This document shows positions 42,592-51,371 of a DNA stretch of 64,000 nt, in pieces. The notes below the pieces were generated by a model. It was not told where the DNA came from. It made no database searches and saw only the letters and a program-made list of their open reading frames with translations. Source of the stretch: Streptomyces tailanensis. Its GTDB lineage: Bacteria > Actinomycetota > Actinomycetes > Streptomycetales > Streptomycetaceae. Both the position numbers and the translations under genes were made by a program. The DNA lies in assembly GCF_008386495.1 (NCBI RefSeq), contig NZ_VTHJ01000002.1:175128-239127 (forward strand). The letters run 5' to 3'. How positions within the stretch are numbered: the stretch's first letter is position 1; the number at the start of each line of letters is the position of its first letter.

Positions 42592-43554
42592 ATGAAGATC
42601 GTGATCCCCGGGGGAACCGGGCAGGTGGGCGCGATCCTGAACCGCGCGCTGACGGCGGCCGGGCATGAGGTGACGGTGTTGACCCGGCGACCGGCCGACC
42701 GGGGTGAAGTCGCTTGGGACGGGGAGACCCTGGGGCCGTGGGCCGAGGTGATCGACGGCAGCGATGTCGTGATCAACCTGGCCGGCCGCAGCGTGAGCTG
42801 CCGCTACACGCCCGCCAATCTCCAGGCGATGATGGACTCGCGCGTCCACTCCACCCGGGTGGTCGGCGAGGCCGTCGCCGCCGCGGCCCGGCCTCCCCGC
42901 GTCTGGCTGCAGATGAGCACCGCCACGGTCTACGCCCACCGCTTCGACGCGCCCAATGACGAGGCCACCGGTGTGATCGGCGGAACCGAACCCGATGTGC
43001 CGGGCTACTGGTCCTTCAGCGTCGACATCGCCAAGGCCTGGGAGCGGGAACAGGAGCAGGCCGACACCCCGCACACCCGAAAGGTTGCCCTGCGTTCGGC
43101 CATGGTGATGAGCCCCGACCGGGGCGGCGTGTTCGACGTCCTGCTGTGGATGGCACGGCTCGGGCTCGGCGGCCCGGTCGCGGGCGGCGCGCAGTACGTG
43201 TCCTGGATCCACGACCGCGACTTCGTCCGCGCGGTCGAGTTCCTCATCGACCGGGACGATCTCACCGGCCCGGTGAACCTCGCCTCCCACTCTCCCCTGC
43301 CGCAGCGCGCGCTCATGCGCGCGCTGCGTGCCGCCCGGGGCGTCCCGGTGGGGCTGCCCGCGACGAAGTGGATGGCCGAGATCGGCGCCTTCGTCCTGCG
43401 CACGGACACCGAACTGCTCCTGAAGAGCCGGCGCGTCGTCCCGGGCCGCCTGCTCGAAGCGGGTTTCACCTTCGACCACCCCGAGTGGCCGGAGGCCGCC
43501 GACGACCTCGTACGGCGCAGGCGTCTCCCGACCCCTCCCGACCCCCAGCGGTAG
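42592..43554 (+). CDS. TIGR01777-type NAD-dependent epimerase/SulA-like protein
   Basis: ATG 42592 follows GGGGAAG. The 320-residue protein has the Rossmann start MKIVIPGGTGQVG and the family segments VINLAGRSVSCRYT, STATVYAHRF and YVSWIHDRDFVRAV. A DUF1731-like C-terminus (LLKSRRVVPGRLLEAGFTFDHPEW) is also present. These are atypical SDR proteins. Bacterial members are linked to cell-division inhibition or nucleotide-sugar epimerisation only by annotation, so the activity is open. Expression is likely controlled by the dyad upstream. An in-frame ATG at 42565 is preceded by no ribosome site. Confidence 0.87.
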   Translation: MKIVIPGGTGQVGAILNRALTAAGHEVTVLTRRPADRGEVAWDGETLGPWAEVIDGSDVVINLAGRSVSCRYTPANLQAMMDSRVHSTRVVGEAVAAAARPPRVWLQMSTATVYAHRFDAPNDEATGVIGGTEPDVPGYWSFSVDIAKAWEREQEQADTPHTRKVALRSAMVMSPDRGGVFDVLLWMARLGLGGPVAGGAQYVSWIHDRDFVRAVEFLIDRDDLTGPVNLASHSPLPQRALMRALRAARGVPVGLPATKWMAEIGAFVLRTDTELLLKSRRVVPGRLLEAGFTFDHPEWPEAADDLVRRRRLPTPPDPQR

Positions 43555-43668
43555 CGGAGCAGGACGGTCCGGTAGGCGTCCTGCTCCGGGGATGGCGTCG
43601 AACCGGTCATGCGGCGAGGATGCTCCCTCGCACAGGCACGTTCCGCCGCGGACCGGAAGGGCCTTCCG

Positions 43669-44577
43669 ATGGGCATGCACGCAGCACCGCACCATCGCCG
43701 ACGCGCCGCCCTGTTGGTACCCCTGGGCCTCATGCTCCTGGCCGTTCTCCTCGGGGTCCCGCGTGCCGATGGAGCGCCCGGGTCGGCCGACGCCTGCCGC
43801 ACCACGGGCACCGAACTGCCCATCGGCGACTGCGGGCCGTTCTGGCAGGTCCTCGCGGAGGACTTCGCTGGCGACCGGGTTCCGCTGGGCTCGTTCAGCG
43901 ACTGCGATCACCATGTCGACACCTCGGCCGCGTACTGCGGGGGCCTGAGCGGCGAGTACCGCGACAACTGGTGGGCCTATCCGACCGGTTGGCGGGACAC
44001 GGCCAACGACCGCGACCGGGACGTCGTGGGTGTCTACCACCCGGAGGACACGGTGAGCGTGGGTCCTGCGGCGAACGGCGACGGCAGGATGTACGTACGA
44101 ATGTGGCGGCCCGCCGACGGAGGGCCCGTACATGCGGCGGCGGTGGTACCCCGTGCCGTCATGCAGATGAAGTACGGCAAGTACAGCGCCCGCATCAAGG
44201 TGACCAGGCTTGCTCCGGGATACAAGTCCGCCTGGCTGCACTACGGCGGGGGCTGCGAGATGGACCATCCCGAGGGCGAGTGGACCGGCGACCTCACCGC
44301 CTTCCACCATCCGTGCGGCGGAGGCGAGCAGGGTCACTTCCCGGGGAGCGACAGCTGGACGCAGTGGCACACCGTGTCGACCGAGTGGACGCCCGGCCAT
44401 GTGCGGTTCTTCGTGGACGGACGGCAGACGGGGCACGACACCCGGAACGTGCCGGACCGCCCCCTGTCCTGGATCCTGCAGAACGAGAGCGCCCTGCAAG
44501 GGCCCGGCGCGGCTCCGGGCAGCAGCGCTCAGCTCGACATCACCTGGGTCGCGGCCTACGCGTACGGCTGGAAGTAG
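43669..44577 (+). CDS. Secreted GH16-like glycoside hydrolase
   Basis: ATG 43669 follows GGAAGGG. A signal peptide (about 1-35, cleaved near ADGA) exports the 302-residue protein. The jelly-roll signature of family 16 is present as E197-M-D-H-P-E202 (ExDxxE), the nucleophile and acid/base glutamates. Flanking strands such as KYGKYSARIKV, SAWLHY and TVSTEWTPGHVRFFVDG agree. The enzyme should cleave a beta-1,3- or beta-1,4-linked polysaccharide (laminarin, lichenan or similar). The fold outside this motif is divergent, so the substrate is uncertain. An in-frame ATG at 43609 would destroy the signal-peptide pattern. Confidence 0.8.
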   Translation: MGMHAAPHHRRRAALLVPLGLMLLAVLLGVPRADGAPGSADACRTTGTELPIGDCGPFWQVLAEDFAGDRVPLGSFSDCDHHVDTSAAYCGGLSGEYRDNWWAYPTGWRDTANDRDRDVVGVYHPEDTVSVGPAANGDGRMYVRMWRPADGGPVHAAAVVPRAVMQMKYGKYSARIKVTRLAPGYKSAWLHYGGGCEMDHPEGEWTGDLTAFHHPCGGGEQGHFPGSDSWTQWHTVSTEWTPGHVRFFVDGRQTGHDTRNVPDRPLSWILQNESALQGPGAAPGSSAQLDITWVAAYAYGWK

Positions 44578-44659
44578 CGGGACGAGTCCCCCGTGGCCCG
44601 GCACCGTGCCGAGCCGGACGCGTCTTGCCCGCGCCCCGCACCCGGCGCACGCTGGTCAT

Positions 44660-45418
44660 ATGGCTGCTCACGAGGGCCCTACGCTCATCACGTCCGTGCA
44701 GCGGGCCTTCCGGCTGCTGGAGGCGGTGAGCGCGCACGAGAACGGCGCGCCGGCGAAACAGCTGGCACGTGAGACGGGGCTGCCCCTGGCCACCGCGTAC
44801 CACCTGCTGCGGACCCTGGTCCACGACGGCTACCTGCGGAAACTGGACGACGGCGGATTCATCCTGGGCGACAGGCTGCGGGAGCTCCACACCACCAGCC
44901 GCGCGCAGGCCCTGCTCAGCCGGGTCCGTCCGACACTGGCCGCCCTGCGGGACGAGTTCACGACCGCCGCCTACCTGACCTTCTACGAGGACGGCGAGAT
45001 CCGGGTAGCCGAGATCGTGGACAGCCCCCGGGCGCCCCGCGTGGATCTCTGGGTGGGGTTCGAGGACGCCGGGCACGCCACCGCACTGGGCAAGTCGGTG
45101 CTGCGGGAGCTGGACGAGGACTCCCGCAAGGACTATCTCTCCCGGCACCCCCTCACCGATCTCACCCCTCGGACGATCACCGACCCGCCGGAACTCCTCC
45201 GCCGCCTCGACTCCTCACCCGTGGCCCCTGCCGTCACGGACCTGGAGGAGTACTCCCTGGGTACGGTCTGCGTCGCGGTGCCCGTGTACAGCGGGGGCAC
45301 CCTCGGCTCGCTCGGCGTCTCTTTGCCGAAGGACCGGCTCTCCCGGCTGGAGGAGATCCGGGCACGGCTCATCCCGACCGCGAGCCGGGTGACCAGGGGC
45401 CTCTCGCTCACTATCTGA
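44660..45418 (+). CDS. IclR-family transcriptional regulator
   Basis: The 252-residue protein has the IclR winged helix-turn-helix (about 10-65, GAPAKQLARETGLPLATAYHLLRTL) and an effector domain (about 80-250, with GHATALGKSVLREL and YSLGTVCVAVPVYSGG). It follows the GH16 gene on the same strand by 82 bp and precedes a phosphatase gene, with no catabolic operon immediately next to it. Its target is therefore unclear. The effector domain's alternative segment (FEDAGHATALGKSVL) is more typical of the actinobacterial SCO5552-like group than of the first IclR in this window; that comparison is by eye only. Confidence 0.9.
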   Translation: MAAHEGPTLITSVQRAFRLLEAVSAHENGAPAKQLARETGLPLATAYHLLRTLVHDGYLRKLDDGGFILGDRLRELHTTSRAQALLSRVRPTLAALRDEFTTAAYLTFYEDGEIRVAEIVDSPRAPRVDLWVGFEDAGHATALGKSVLRELDEDSRKDYLSRHPLTDLTPRTITDPPELLRRLDSSPVAPAVTDLEEYSLGTVCVAVPVYSGGTLGSLGVSLPKDRLSRLEEIRARLIPTASRVTRGLSLTI

Positions 45419-45519
45419 AAATCGGATCCTTGTGGTCCTCACGCCGAACCTATTTCCTGGATGAAACAGACATTTCAGGAGCGCACCCGCGCACGCACAG
45501 ATGAGGACTCGGACGGAAG

Positions 45520-46677
45520 ATGAGACGAACGCCGGCCCGGAAAAGCGGCGCCGCACAGCTGGCCTCCGGTACGCCCGTACTGCCCGTTCTGATCGTCTCC
45601 GTCATCGTGGTCGTCGACCTCGTCGGCGGAGCCGGGCTGACCTGGCTGCCACTGCTCGCCGCCGGTCCCGCGCTGGCCGCCACCACGAGCGGGCCGCGCG
45701 GAGTCCTCTGTGTCGGTCTCCTCGCCGGGACACTGGCCGCGATGCTCGGCATACGGGACGGTGCGCCGGACCGCGATCTCGCCTCCGTCCTGGCCGCCCT
45801 GGTGGCCGTCACTCTGGCGAGTGCCCTGGCCAGCGCGTTGCGCGGCCGTCGCGAACGGGTGCTCGCGGCCGTCCGCTCGGTCGCGGAGACCGCCCAGCAC
45901 GCGCTTCTCAAGCCGGTACCGGCGGCCGTCGGCCCGTTCCAGGTGGCCGTCCGCTACAGCGCCGCGGCCGCGGAGGCCCGTATCGGCGGGGATCTCTACG
46001 CGCTCGTGCCCACGCCGTACGGGGTACGGCTGATCGTCGGCGATGTGCGCGGCAAGGGGCTGCCGGCCGTGGGGACCGCCGCCCTGGTGCTCGGTGTCTT
46101 CCGCGAGGCGGCCTACGAGGAGCCCGATCTCCTCGCCGTCGTCGCCAGGATCGAACGGAGTCTGGCGCGCAACCTCGGCAGCGACGACTTCGTCACCGCG
46201 GTGGTCGCCGGTTACCCCCGGTCAGGGTGCCTGGAGGTGGTCAACTGCGGACACGCGCCCCCGCTGCTGGTGAGCGGGTCGGGGGTCGTACCGGTGGAAC
46301 CCACCCGTCCGGCCCCGCCCCTCGGACTGCGCACCCTCACCGACGAGCGCCCCAGCCTCCAGGTGCTGCCCTTCGCCGACGGTGATCAGCTGCTGCTCTA
46401 CACCGACGGGGTCACGGAGGCCCGCGACCACAGCCGTGAGTTCTACCCGCTCGCCGAGCGGCTGGGGCGGCACCTCTCCGACGAGCCGGCGCGGACGCTC
46501 ACCGGCCTCCACGACGAGTTGCTGGCACATGTGGGCGGCCGCCTGGAGGACGACGCGGCGTTGCTCCTGCTCCGCAAACCGCGCAAACCGGCCGTTGCCG
46601 AAGCGGCCGTCCTCGAAGCGGGGCCCGCGGTGTCGGACACCGCGGGCCGTCAGCTCAACGCCCCGGTGACCCGGTGA
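45520..46677 (+). CDS. Membrane-anchored SpoIIE/RsbU-type PP2C phosphatase
   Basis: The 385-residue protein has a hydrophobic N-terminal third with about three to four membrane segments (about 18-110). A PP2C-like SpoIIE phosphatase follows (about 130-350), with metal-binding regions RIGGDLYALVP, IVGDVRGKG and LLYTDGVTEARD. It lacks PAS, GAF and ATPase modules, unlike the two larger phosphatases in this window. It would sense something at the membrane and dephosphorylate an anti-sigma antagonist. It starts with ATG after GACGGAAG. The tail after residue 355 is variable and Ala/Pro-rich. Confidence 0.88.
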   Translation: MRRTPARKSGAAQLASGTPVLPVLIVSVIVVVDLVGGAGLTWLPLLAAGPALAATTSGPRGVLCVGLLAGTLAAMLGIRDGAPDRDLASVLAALVAVTLASALASALRGRRERVLAAVRSVAETAQHALLKPVPAAVGPFQVAVRYSAAAAEARIGGDLYALVPTPYGVRLIVGDVRGKGLPAVGTAALVLGVFREAAYEEPDLLAVVARIERSLARNLGSDDFVTAVVAGYPRSGCLEVVNCGHAPPLLVSGSGVVPVEPTRPAPPLGLRTLTDERPSLQVLPFADGDQLLLYTDGVTEARDHSREFYPLAERLGRHLSDEPARTLTGLHDELLAHVGGRLEDDAALLLLRKPRKPAVAEAAVLEAGPAVSDTAGRQLNAPVTR

Positions 46678-46686
46678 TCGGACCTT

Positions 46687-47469
46687 TCAGGTCTGCCGCG
46701 GGTTCGGCTTCAGTACGGCGAACTCCGCGCCGAAGGGGTCGGCCAGCCAGGCGATCCGGCCGACGCCGGGCACGTCCGCGGCGGGCATGATCATGGATCC
46801 GCCGCCGTCCTCCGCCGCCCGGACGATGTCATCGGCGTCGGCGACGGCGAAGTACGGCACCCAGCGGGCCTTGTGTTGCCCCGCCTGGAGGGGCGCCACG
46901 CCACCGAAGGAAGCGTCCTGCTGGTCGCCTTCCTCGATGCTCAGCACCCGGTAGGTCATTCCGGGTGCCGACATCTCCGCGGACCGCCAGCCGAACAGAG
47001 CGTTGTAGAAGGCGAGGGCACGGACCGGGTCCTGGACGTGCAGCTCGACCCACAGGAGGGTGTTGTCCTCGGACGTCTTCTCCAGCCCCTGGGTCTTCCC
47101 GGGCTGCCATACGGCGAACGGCGCGCCCTGGGGGTCGGTGAACTGGGCCATCCACCCCTCCCCCATGATGTCCATGGGCTCGGCGCGTACGGCACCGCCG
47201 TCCGCGACGACCCGGCGGGCGGTCTCCTGGATGTCGTCGGTCTTGAAGTACGTCGTCCAGGCCGTGTGGGCGCCCTCCTCGGTCAGGGAGCCGAGCGCGG
47301 CGACGGTCTTGCCGTCCTTCTGGAAGAACCCGTACCCGCCGGCGTCGGGCCCGGCGGAGACGAAGGCCCAGCCGAAGAGGTCGCCGTAGAAGGTGGCGGC
47401 CAGGGCCGGGTCGGGACTGCCGAGATCGATCCAGTTGGGCGATCCGGTACGGAACTCGGTGCTGAGCAT
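46687..47469 (-). CDS. Two-domain VOC (glyoxalase/bleomycin-resistance-like) family protein
   Basis: The 260-residue protein has two similar halves of about 125 residues. Each begins with a PNWIDLGSPDPALAATFYGDLFGW-like unit (here GSPNWIDLGSPD and LLWVELHVQDPVRALAFYNALFGW) and ends AVWQPG or AVLKPN. This is the actinobacterial type of VOC protein often annotated as a hydroxylase or CFP30B-like, with no established reaction. The conventional metal ligands are not obvious. It is convergent with the phosphatase gene; GACCT-TTC-AGGTC at the stop codon (46681-46693) may form a small hairpin. Function is open. Confidence 0.85.
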   Translation of the reverse strand: MLSTEFRTGSPNWIDLGSPDPALAATFYGDLFGWAFVSAGPDAGGYGFFQKDGKTVAALGSLTEEGAHTAWTTYFKTDDIQETARRVVADGGAVRAEPMDIMGEGWMAQFTDPQGAPFAVWQPGKTQGLEKTSEDNTLLWVELHVQDPVRALAFYNALFGWRSAEMSAPGMTYRVLSIEEGDQQDASFGGVAPLQAGQHKARWVPYFAVADADDIVRAAEDGGGSMIMPAADVPGVGRIAWLADPFGAEFAVLKPNPRQT

Positions 47470-47526
47470 CTGTTTCTCCTTCTGGTGTCCGATAGGGACC
47501 TGGCATCCGGTAGGGACGGCCGACTG

Positions 47527-48699
47527 TCACCTGCCCCAAATCTCGCGGTACGCCTCCCGGTAGCCCGCCGGATCCCAGGTCGTGGCGCCGTCGCTGTTGT
47601 CCGCCGTGGTGATGTGCACGGGGGCCGCGTACCCGCTGGCGGGGCTGCCGGAGAAGGACCGGTTGAACTCGTCGACGATCTGCCAGCCCTGCTGGGACAG
47701 CGGCTCGGGCACGGTGGCGGCCTGGTACTGCCTGCTGTTGATGCGCTGGAACGCGGAGGGGTCGCCGTCGCCCGCGCCGATGTTGAAGGGCGGGCCGGAG
47801 CCCGGAGTGCCGGCGGCGCGGAAGGCGGGCGCGGCGTCGGCGAAGTACAGGTCGTTGATGGCGACGGAGTGGGTCCACCTGTCCTGGAACCGGGAGAGCA
47901 GCGAGGAGATCTCGCGCGGGGTGCGGGTGCTCGCGTCCGGGATCGGGATGTTCTCGTACGAGAGCACGCGAACACCCCGGCAGGTGGCCAGTTCCTCACG
48001 GATCAGGTCGGACTTGTGCTTGGCGAAGGGGATCGAGGCGTCGGTGATGACGACGACCCCGGCGCGGCCGCCCGAGTCCGAGATGATCCACTGCGCGCTG
48101 ATCGCGGCCACGTCCTCGACGCGGGTGGTGACGTTGGTGAAGAGCCGGGGCCGCTCGCTGGGGCCGGGTGCGGCGACCGCGTGCCAGCCGATGAGCGGGA
48201 TGTCCGCCGCGTTGGCCCGCGCCACCTGGCGTGACGTCGCGTTGGGGTCGAAGCCGCCGATGACGATGCCGGCGGGGCGGAGGGCCACGGCCTCGCTCAT
48301 CGCCGCCTGGATGCCGGCGGGTGTGCCTCCGCCGTCGATGACGCGGACGTTCCAGCCGATGACGCGTGCGGCTTCCCGTACACCTTTCGCGGCGCCCGCG
48401 ACTCCGGGATTGGTCATGGTCTGGGCGACGTAGACGATGGTCCTGCGGGACACCGCCGTGGGGCCGCTGGTCGGCCCGTCCCAGGGGACGTCGGTGTCCT
48501 CGGCCCGGGTGACGGCGGCCCGGGCCTCGGCGTGGACGGCGGGGCAGCCGCTCGCGCCCGTGGGGGACTCCTCGGCATCGTCCGACGAGCCGCGTTCGCA
48601 GCCGGCGAGGGCGATGGCCGTCACCAGCAGGGCACAGAGCCTGACTTTGAAGGCGCCGGGGACGGCTGCGCGGTTGCCGTGCAAGAGAGCTCCTCTCAT
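47527..48699 (-). CDS. ABC transporter substrate-binding lipoprotein (ribose-type), third gene of operon
   Basis: The 390-residue protein has a lipoprotein signal with canonical lipobox LAGC (C34). A Ser/Glu-rich linker follows, then a type I periplasmic-binding fold (VYVAQTMTNPGVAGAAKGVREAARVIGWN, ADIPLIGWHAVAA, AGVVVITDASIPFAKHKSDLI). It lies downstream of the permease and ATPase genes on the same strand, four bases after the permease stop, so the three form one importer. Because it is last in the operon, no stem-loop separates it from the permease, in contrast with the importer at 34077. The ligand is unknown; sugar or autoinducer-like compounds are typical. Confidence 0.87.
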   Translation of the reverse strand: MRGALLHGNRAAVPGAFKVRLCALLVTAIALAGCERGSSDDAEESPTGASGCPAVHAEARAAVTRAEDTDVPWDGPTSGPTAVSRRTIVYVAQTMTNPGVAGAAKGVREAARVIGWNVRVIDGGGTPAGIQAAMSEAVALRPAGIVIGGFDPNATSRQVARANAADIPLIGWHAVAAPGPSERPRLFTNVTTRVEDVAAISAQWIISDSGGRAGVVVITDASIPFAKHKSDLIREELATCRGVRVLSYENIPIPDASTRTPREISSLLSRFQDRWTHSVAINDLYFADAAPAFRAAGTPGSGPPFNIGAGDGDPSAFQRINSRQYQAATVPEPLSQQGWQIVDEFNRSFSGSPASGYAAPVHITTADNSDGATTWDPAGYREAYREIWGR

Positions 48700-48703
48700 G
48701 GAG

Positions 48704-49708
48704 TCATGGGGTGGTGCCCGTCGCGCCGCCGCGCTGTCTGCGGCGGGCGGCGTATCCGGCCAGGCCCACGGCGATGAGCAGGGTGCCGCCGTGGAACAGC
48801 GGGACCGTCCAGAAGTCGGCGCCCAGCTGGCCGAGGCCGGTGAGGCCGACGGCGAGAACGGCGACGGCCACGGCGGTGCCGAGGGCGTTGGGGCGGCCGG
48901 GTTTGATCGCGGTGGAGCCGAGGAGGGCCCCGACGAAGGCGGGCAGCAGATAGTCGAGGCCGACGCTCGGGTTGCCGATCTGCTGCTGGGCCGCGAGCAG
49001 CACTCCGGCGAGGCCGACGATCAGCCCCGACGCGGCGAAGGCGTACACGGTGTACTTGCGGGTCGGGATGCCCAGGAGGTCGGCCGCGCGCGGGTTCGAG
49101 CCGACGACGTACAGATACCGGCCGAGCGGCAGGCGCTCCAGCACGACCCAGAGGACGGCCGCGAGGGCGAGCACGTAGAAGGCGGGGACCGGCAGGCCGA
49201 GGAACGTGGAGTCGTAGAGGTCGGTGAACGCGGGCGGGAGGCCCCGGGGGCCGGGGACGATCCTGCCTCCGTCGGTGATCCAGCCGGTCACCGCGTACAG
49301 CATGCTGCCGGTGCCGAGGGTGGCGATGAAGGAGTCGATGCGGCCGAACTCGACGATGACACCGTTGAGGACGCCCACGACCGCACCGCCGGCGATCACC
49401 GCGAGACAGGCGAGCGGCCAGGGCCACCCGTTGTTGACGACGAGTTGCAGCACCATGACGTGGGCCAGGCCGAGGGCGTAGCCGATGGAGAGGTCGAACG
49501 CGCCGGTCACGATGGGGACCATGGCGGCGAGCGCGAGGACGGCCGGGATCGACTGGTTGGACAGGATCGAGTCGACGGTGTTCAGCGTGGGGAAGGTGTC
49601 CGGCAGGGCGAGGGAGAAGGTCAGATACAGCAGGGCGGTGAGGACGAGCAGGCCGTAGGAGCCGATCAGGTGCCCGCCGGGACGGCCCGGCCCGTCCGGA
49701 CGGCTCAT
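48704..49708 (-). CDS. ABC transporter permease (RbsC-like)
   Basis: The 334-residue protein starts at ATG 49708, overlapping the ATPase stop (ATGA). About eight to ten membrane segments are visible. The RbsC-family markers VTGAFDLSIGYALGLAHVM, NGVIVEFGRIDSFIATLGTG and VVGSNPRAADLLGIPTRKYTVYAFAASG are clear. It forms the transmembrane pore of the importer encoded by 47527-51297. Substrate specificity cannot be inferred from it. The open frame continues far upstream inside the ATPase gene but that extension is a shadow. Confidence 0.9.
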   Translation of the reverse strand: MSRPDGPGRPGGHLIGSYGLLVLTALLYLTFSLALPDTFPTLNTVDSILSNQSIPAVLALAAMVPIVTGAFDLSIGYALGLAHVMVLQLVVNNGWPWPLACLAVIAGGAVVGVLNGVIVEFGRIDSFIATLGTGSMLYAVTGWITDGGRIVPGPRGLPPAFTDLYDSTFLGLPVPAFYVLALAAVLWVVLERLPLGRYLYVVGSNPRAADLLGIPTRKYTVYAFAASGLIVGLAGVLLAAQQQIGNPSVGLDYLLPAFVGALLGSTAIKPGRPNALGTAVAVAVLAVGLTGLGQLGADFWTVPLFHGGTLLIAVGLAGYAARRRQRGGATGTTP

Positions 49709-51297
49709 GGATTCGTCCCGGTTCCGTGCGGAGGCACGGCCGAGGCCGCCCTGGTGAGCCCGGCGACCGTGAGCTCCGCACCGCTCAGCTCGGTGGTGAC
49801 CGATCCGCGGACGAACACCAGCGTGCGTCGGCACACCCGCGCGACCTCCTCGAAGTCGGTCGAGATGAGGAGGACAGCGAGGCCCGCGGCCAGGGCCTCG
49901 TCGAGCAGGCGGTGGATCGCGGCCTTGGCGCCGACGTCCACGCTCGCGGTCGGCTCCTCGAGGATCAGCAGCCGCAGGCCCGCCCGGAACCACCGGCCGA
50001 TCATGACCTTCTGCTGGTTTCCGCCGGACAGGGTGGCGATGGCGGCCTCGCTGTCGCGGGGGCGCACCGAGAACCGTTCGATCAGGGCGGTCGCCTCGGC
50101 GCGTTCGCGGCGGGGCCTGATCCAGCGCAGCGCCGGCCGGTCTCCGGCGCGCGGATCGGCCAGGAAGTTCTCGCGTACGGTCAGCTCGGCGAGGCAGCCT
50201 TCCCGTTGTCGGTCGCCGGGTACGAAGCCGACGCCGAGCCGGACGGCGTCGGTGACGGTGTGCGGACGGTACGGGCGTCCCGCGAGCAGGGCCCTCCCGT
50301 CGAGCAGGGGCCGGGCGCCGGCCAAGGCCCGGCCCAGGTCCATGTGCCCGGCGCCCGAGAGGCCGATGAGGCCCAGGGCTTCCCCGGCCCTCAGTTCCAG
50401 GCTGACCGGTCCCGCGCCGGCGGTCCGTACGCCGTCGAGGGTGAGGACGGCCGACGTGTCGGCGGGTGCCGCGGCGGGACGGTGTTCGGCCAGTTGCGCG
50501 CCGACGATGTCGTGGACGAGGCGGACCGGGCTGTGACCCGCCAGGGGGCCGTGGCTGACGAGGTGACCGTCCCGCAGTACGGCGAAGGTGTCGGCGACCT
50601 CGTACACCTCGTCCAGGCGATGGCTGACGTAGAGGATGGCATGTCCCCGGTCGCGCAGGGTGTGCAGGACGCTGAAGAGGCGGGCGCAGTCCGCGGCCGG
50701 GAGGCGGGCGGTCGGCTCGTCGAGGACGATGAGCTTCGCGCGGGCGGCCAGGGCCCTGGCGATGGCGACCAGCGAACGCTCGGCCGGGGCGAGGCGGGCG
50801 ACGGGTGTGCCGGGGTCGAGGTGTCCGGCGACGACGCGCAGGGCGTCGGCGCAGCGCTCGCGGGTCCGCCGCCACGAGATCAGTCCGGTGCGGCGCCCGT
50901 ATCCGGTGCCCAGGGCGATGTTCTCGGCGACCGTCATCCACTCCACGAGACCGAGGTCCTGGTGGATGAACGACATGCTGTGCGAGGCGGCATGGCTGCC
51001 GAGGGGGTGCCCGTCCACCGTGATCTGTCCCGCGTCCGCGTGGTGGATGCCGGCGAGCACCTTGATGAGCGTGGACTTTCCGGCGCCGTTGGGCCCGAGG
51101 AGGGCGAGGACGCTGCCGACGTGGACGTCGAGGTCAACCCCGGCCAGTGCGACGGTCCCCCCGAACCGCTTGGCGAGCCCGCGGATGCGGACCAGGAGTT
51201 CCACCTCGAAGGGCTGCGCCGCCATCGCGGACGGGTCGGGAGCGTCGTGCACGGACATCTCCGAGGGTCGGCCAGGTGAGTTCTTCCCGACGTTCAC
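49705..51297 (-). CDS. ABC transporter ATPase with two fused nucleotide-binding domains (RbsA-like)
   Basis: The 530-residue protein has two ABC domains. The first has Walker A GPNGAGKST and Walker B LIVLDEPT but a degenerate signature (LAPAERSLV). The second has a degenerate Walker A (GLSGAGHMDL) but a proper signature LSGGNQQKV and Walker B ILEEPTASVDVGAK. That asymmetry is normal for ribose-type importers. The start is uncertain: GTG 51297 has no ribosome site but lies 6 bases past a TAGCAT -10-like hexamer, so leaderless translation is possible; ATG 51258 is an alternative. It is the first gene of the three-gene operon. Confidence 0.9.
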   Translation of the reverse strand: MNVGKNSPGRPSEMSVHDAPDPSAMAAQPFEVELLVRIRGLAKRFGGTVALAGVDLDVHVGSVLALLGPNGAGKSTLIKVLAGIHHADAGQITVDGHPLGSHAASHSMSFIHQDLGLVEWMTVAENIALGTGYGRRTGLISWRRTRERCADALRVVAGHLDPGTPVARLAPAERSLVAIARALAARAKLIVLDEPTARLPAADCARLFSVLHTLRDRGHAILYVSHRLDEVYEVADTFAVLRDGHLVSHGPLAGHSPVRLVHDIVGAQLAEHRPAAAPADTSAVLTLDGVRTAGAGPVSLELRAGEALGLIGLSGAGHMDLGRALAGARPLLDGRALLAGRPYRPHTVTDAVRLGVGFVPGDRQREGCLAELTVRENFLADPRAGDRPALRWIRPRRERAEATALIERFSVRPRDSEAAIATLSGGNQQKVMIGRWFRAGLRLLILEEPTASVDVGAKAAIHRLLDEALAAGLAVLLISTDFEEVARVCRRTLVFVRGSVTTELSGAELTVAGLTRAASAVPPHGTGTNP

Positions 51298-51371
51298 GGT
51301 GGATGCTAGCCGACTAAATCACAACATTTCGGATATACGCCCGCGACGGTGGATACGCCCTCGCGGACCGT

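Noticed and set aside
40080..45418. Possible biosynthetic gene cluster
   Set aside because: No PKS, NRPS, terpene, RiPP or other core enzyme is present; the secreted hydrolases and regulators are ordinary envelope and degradation genes.
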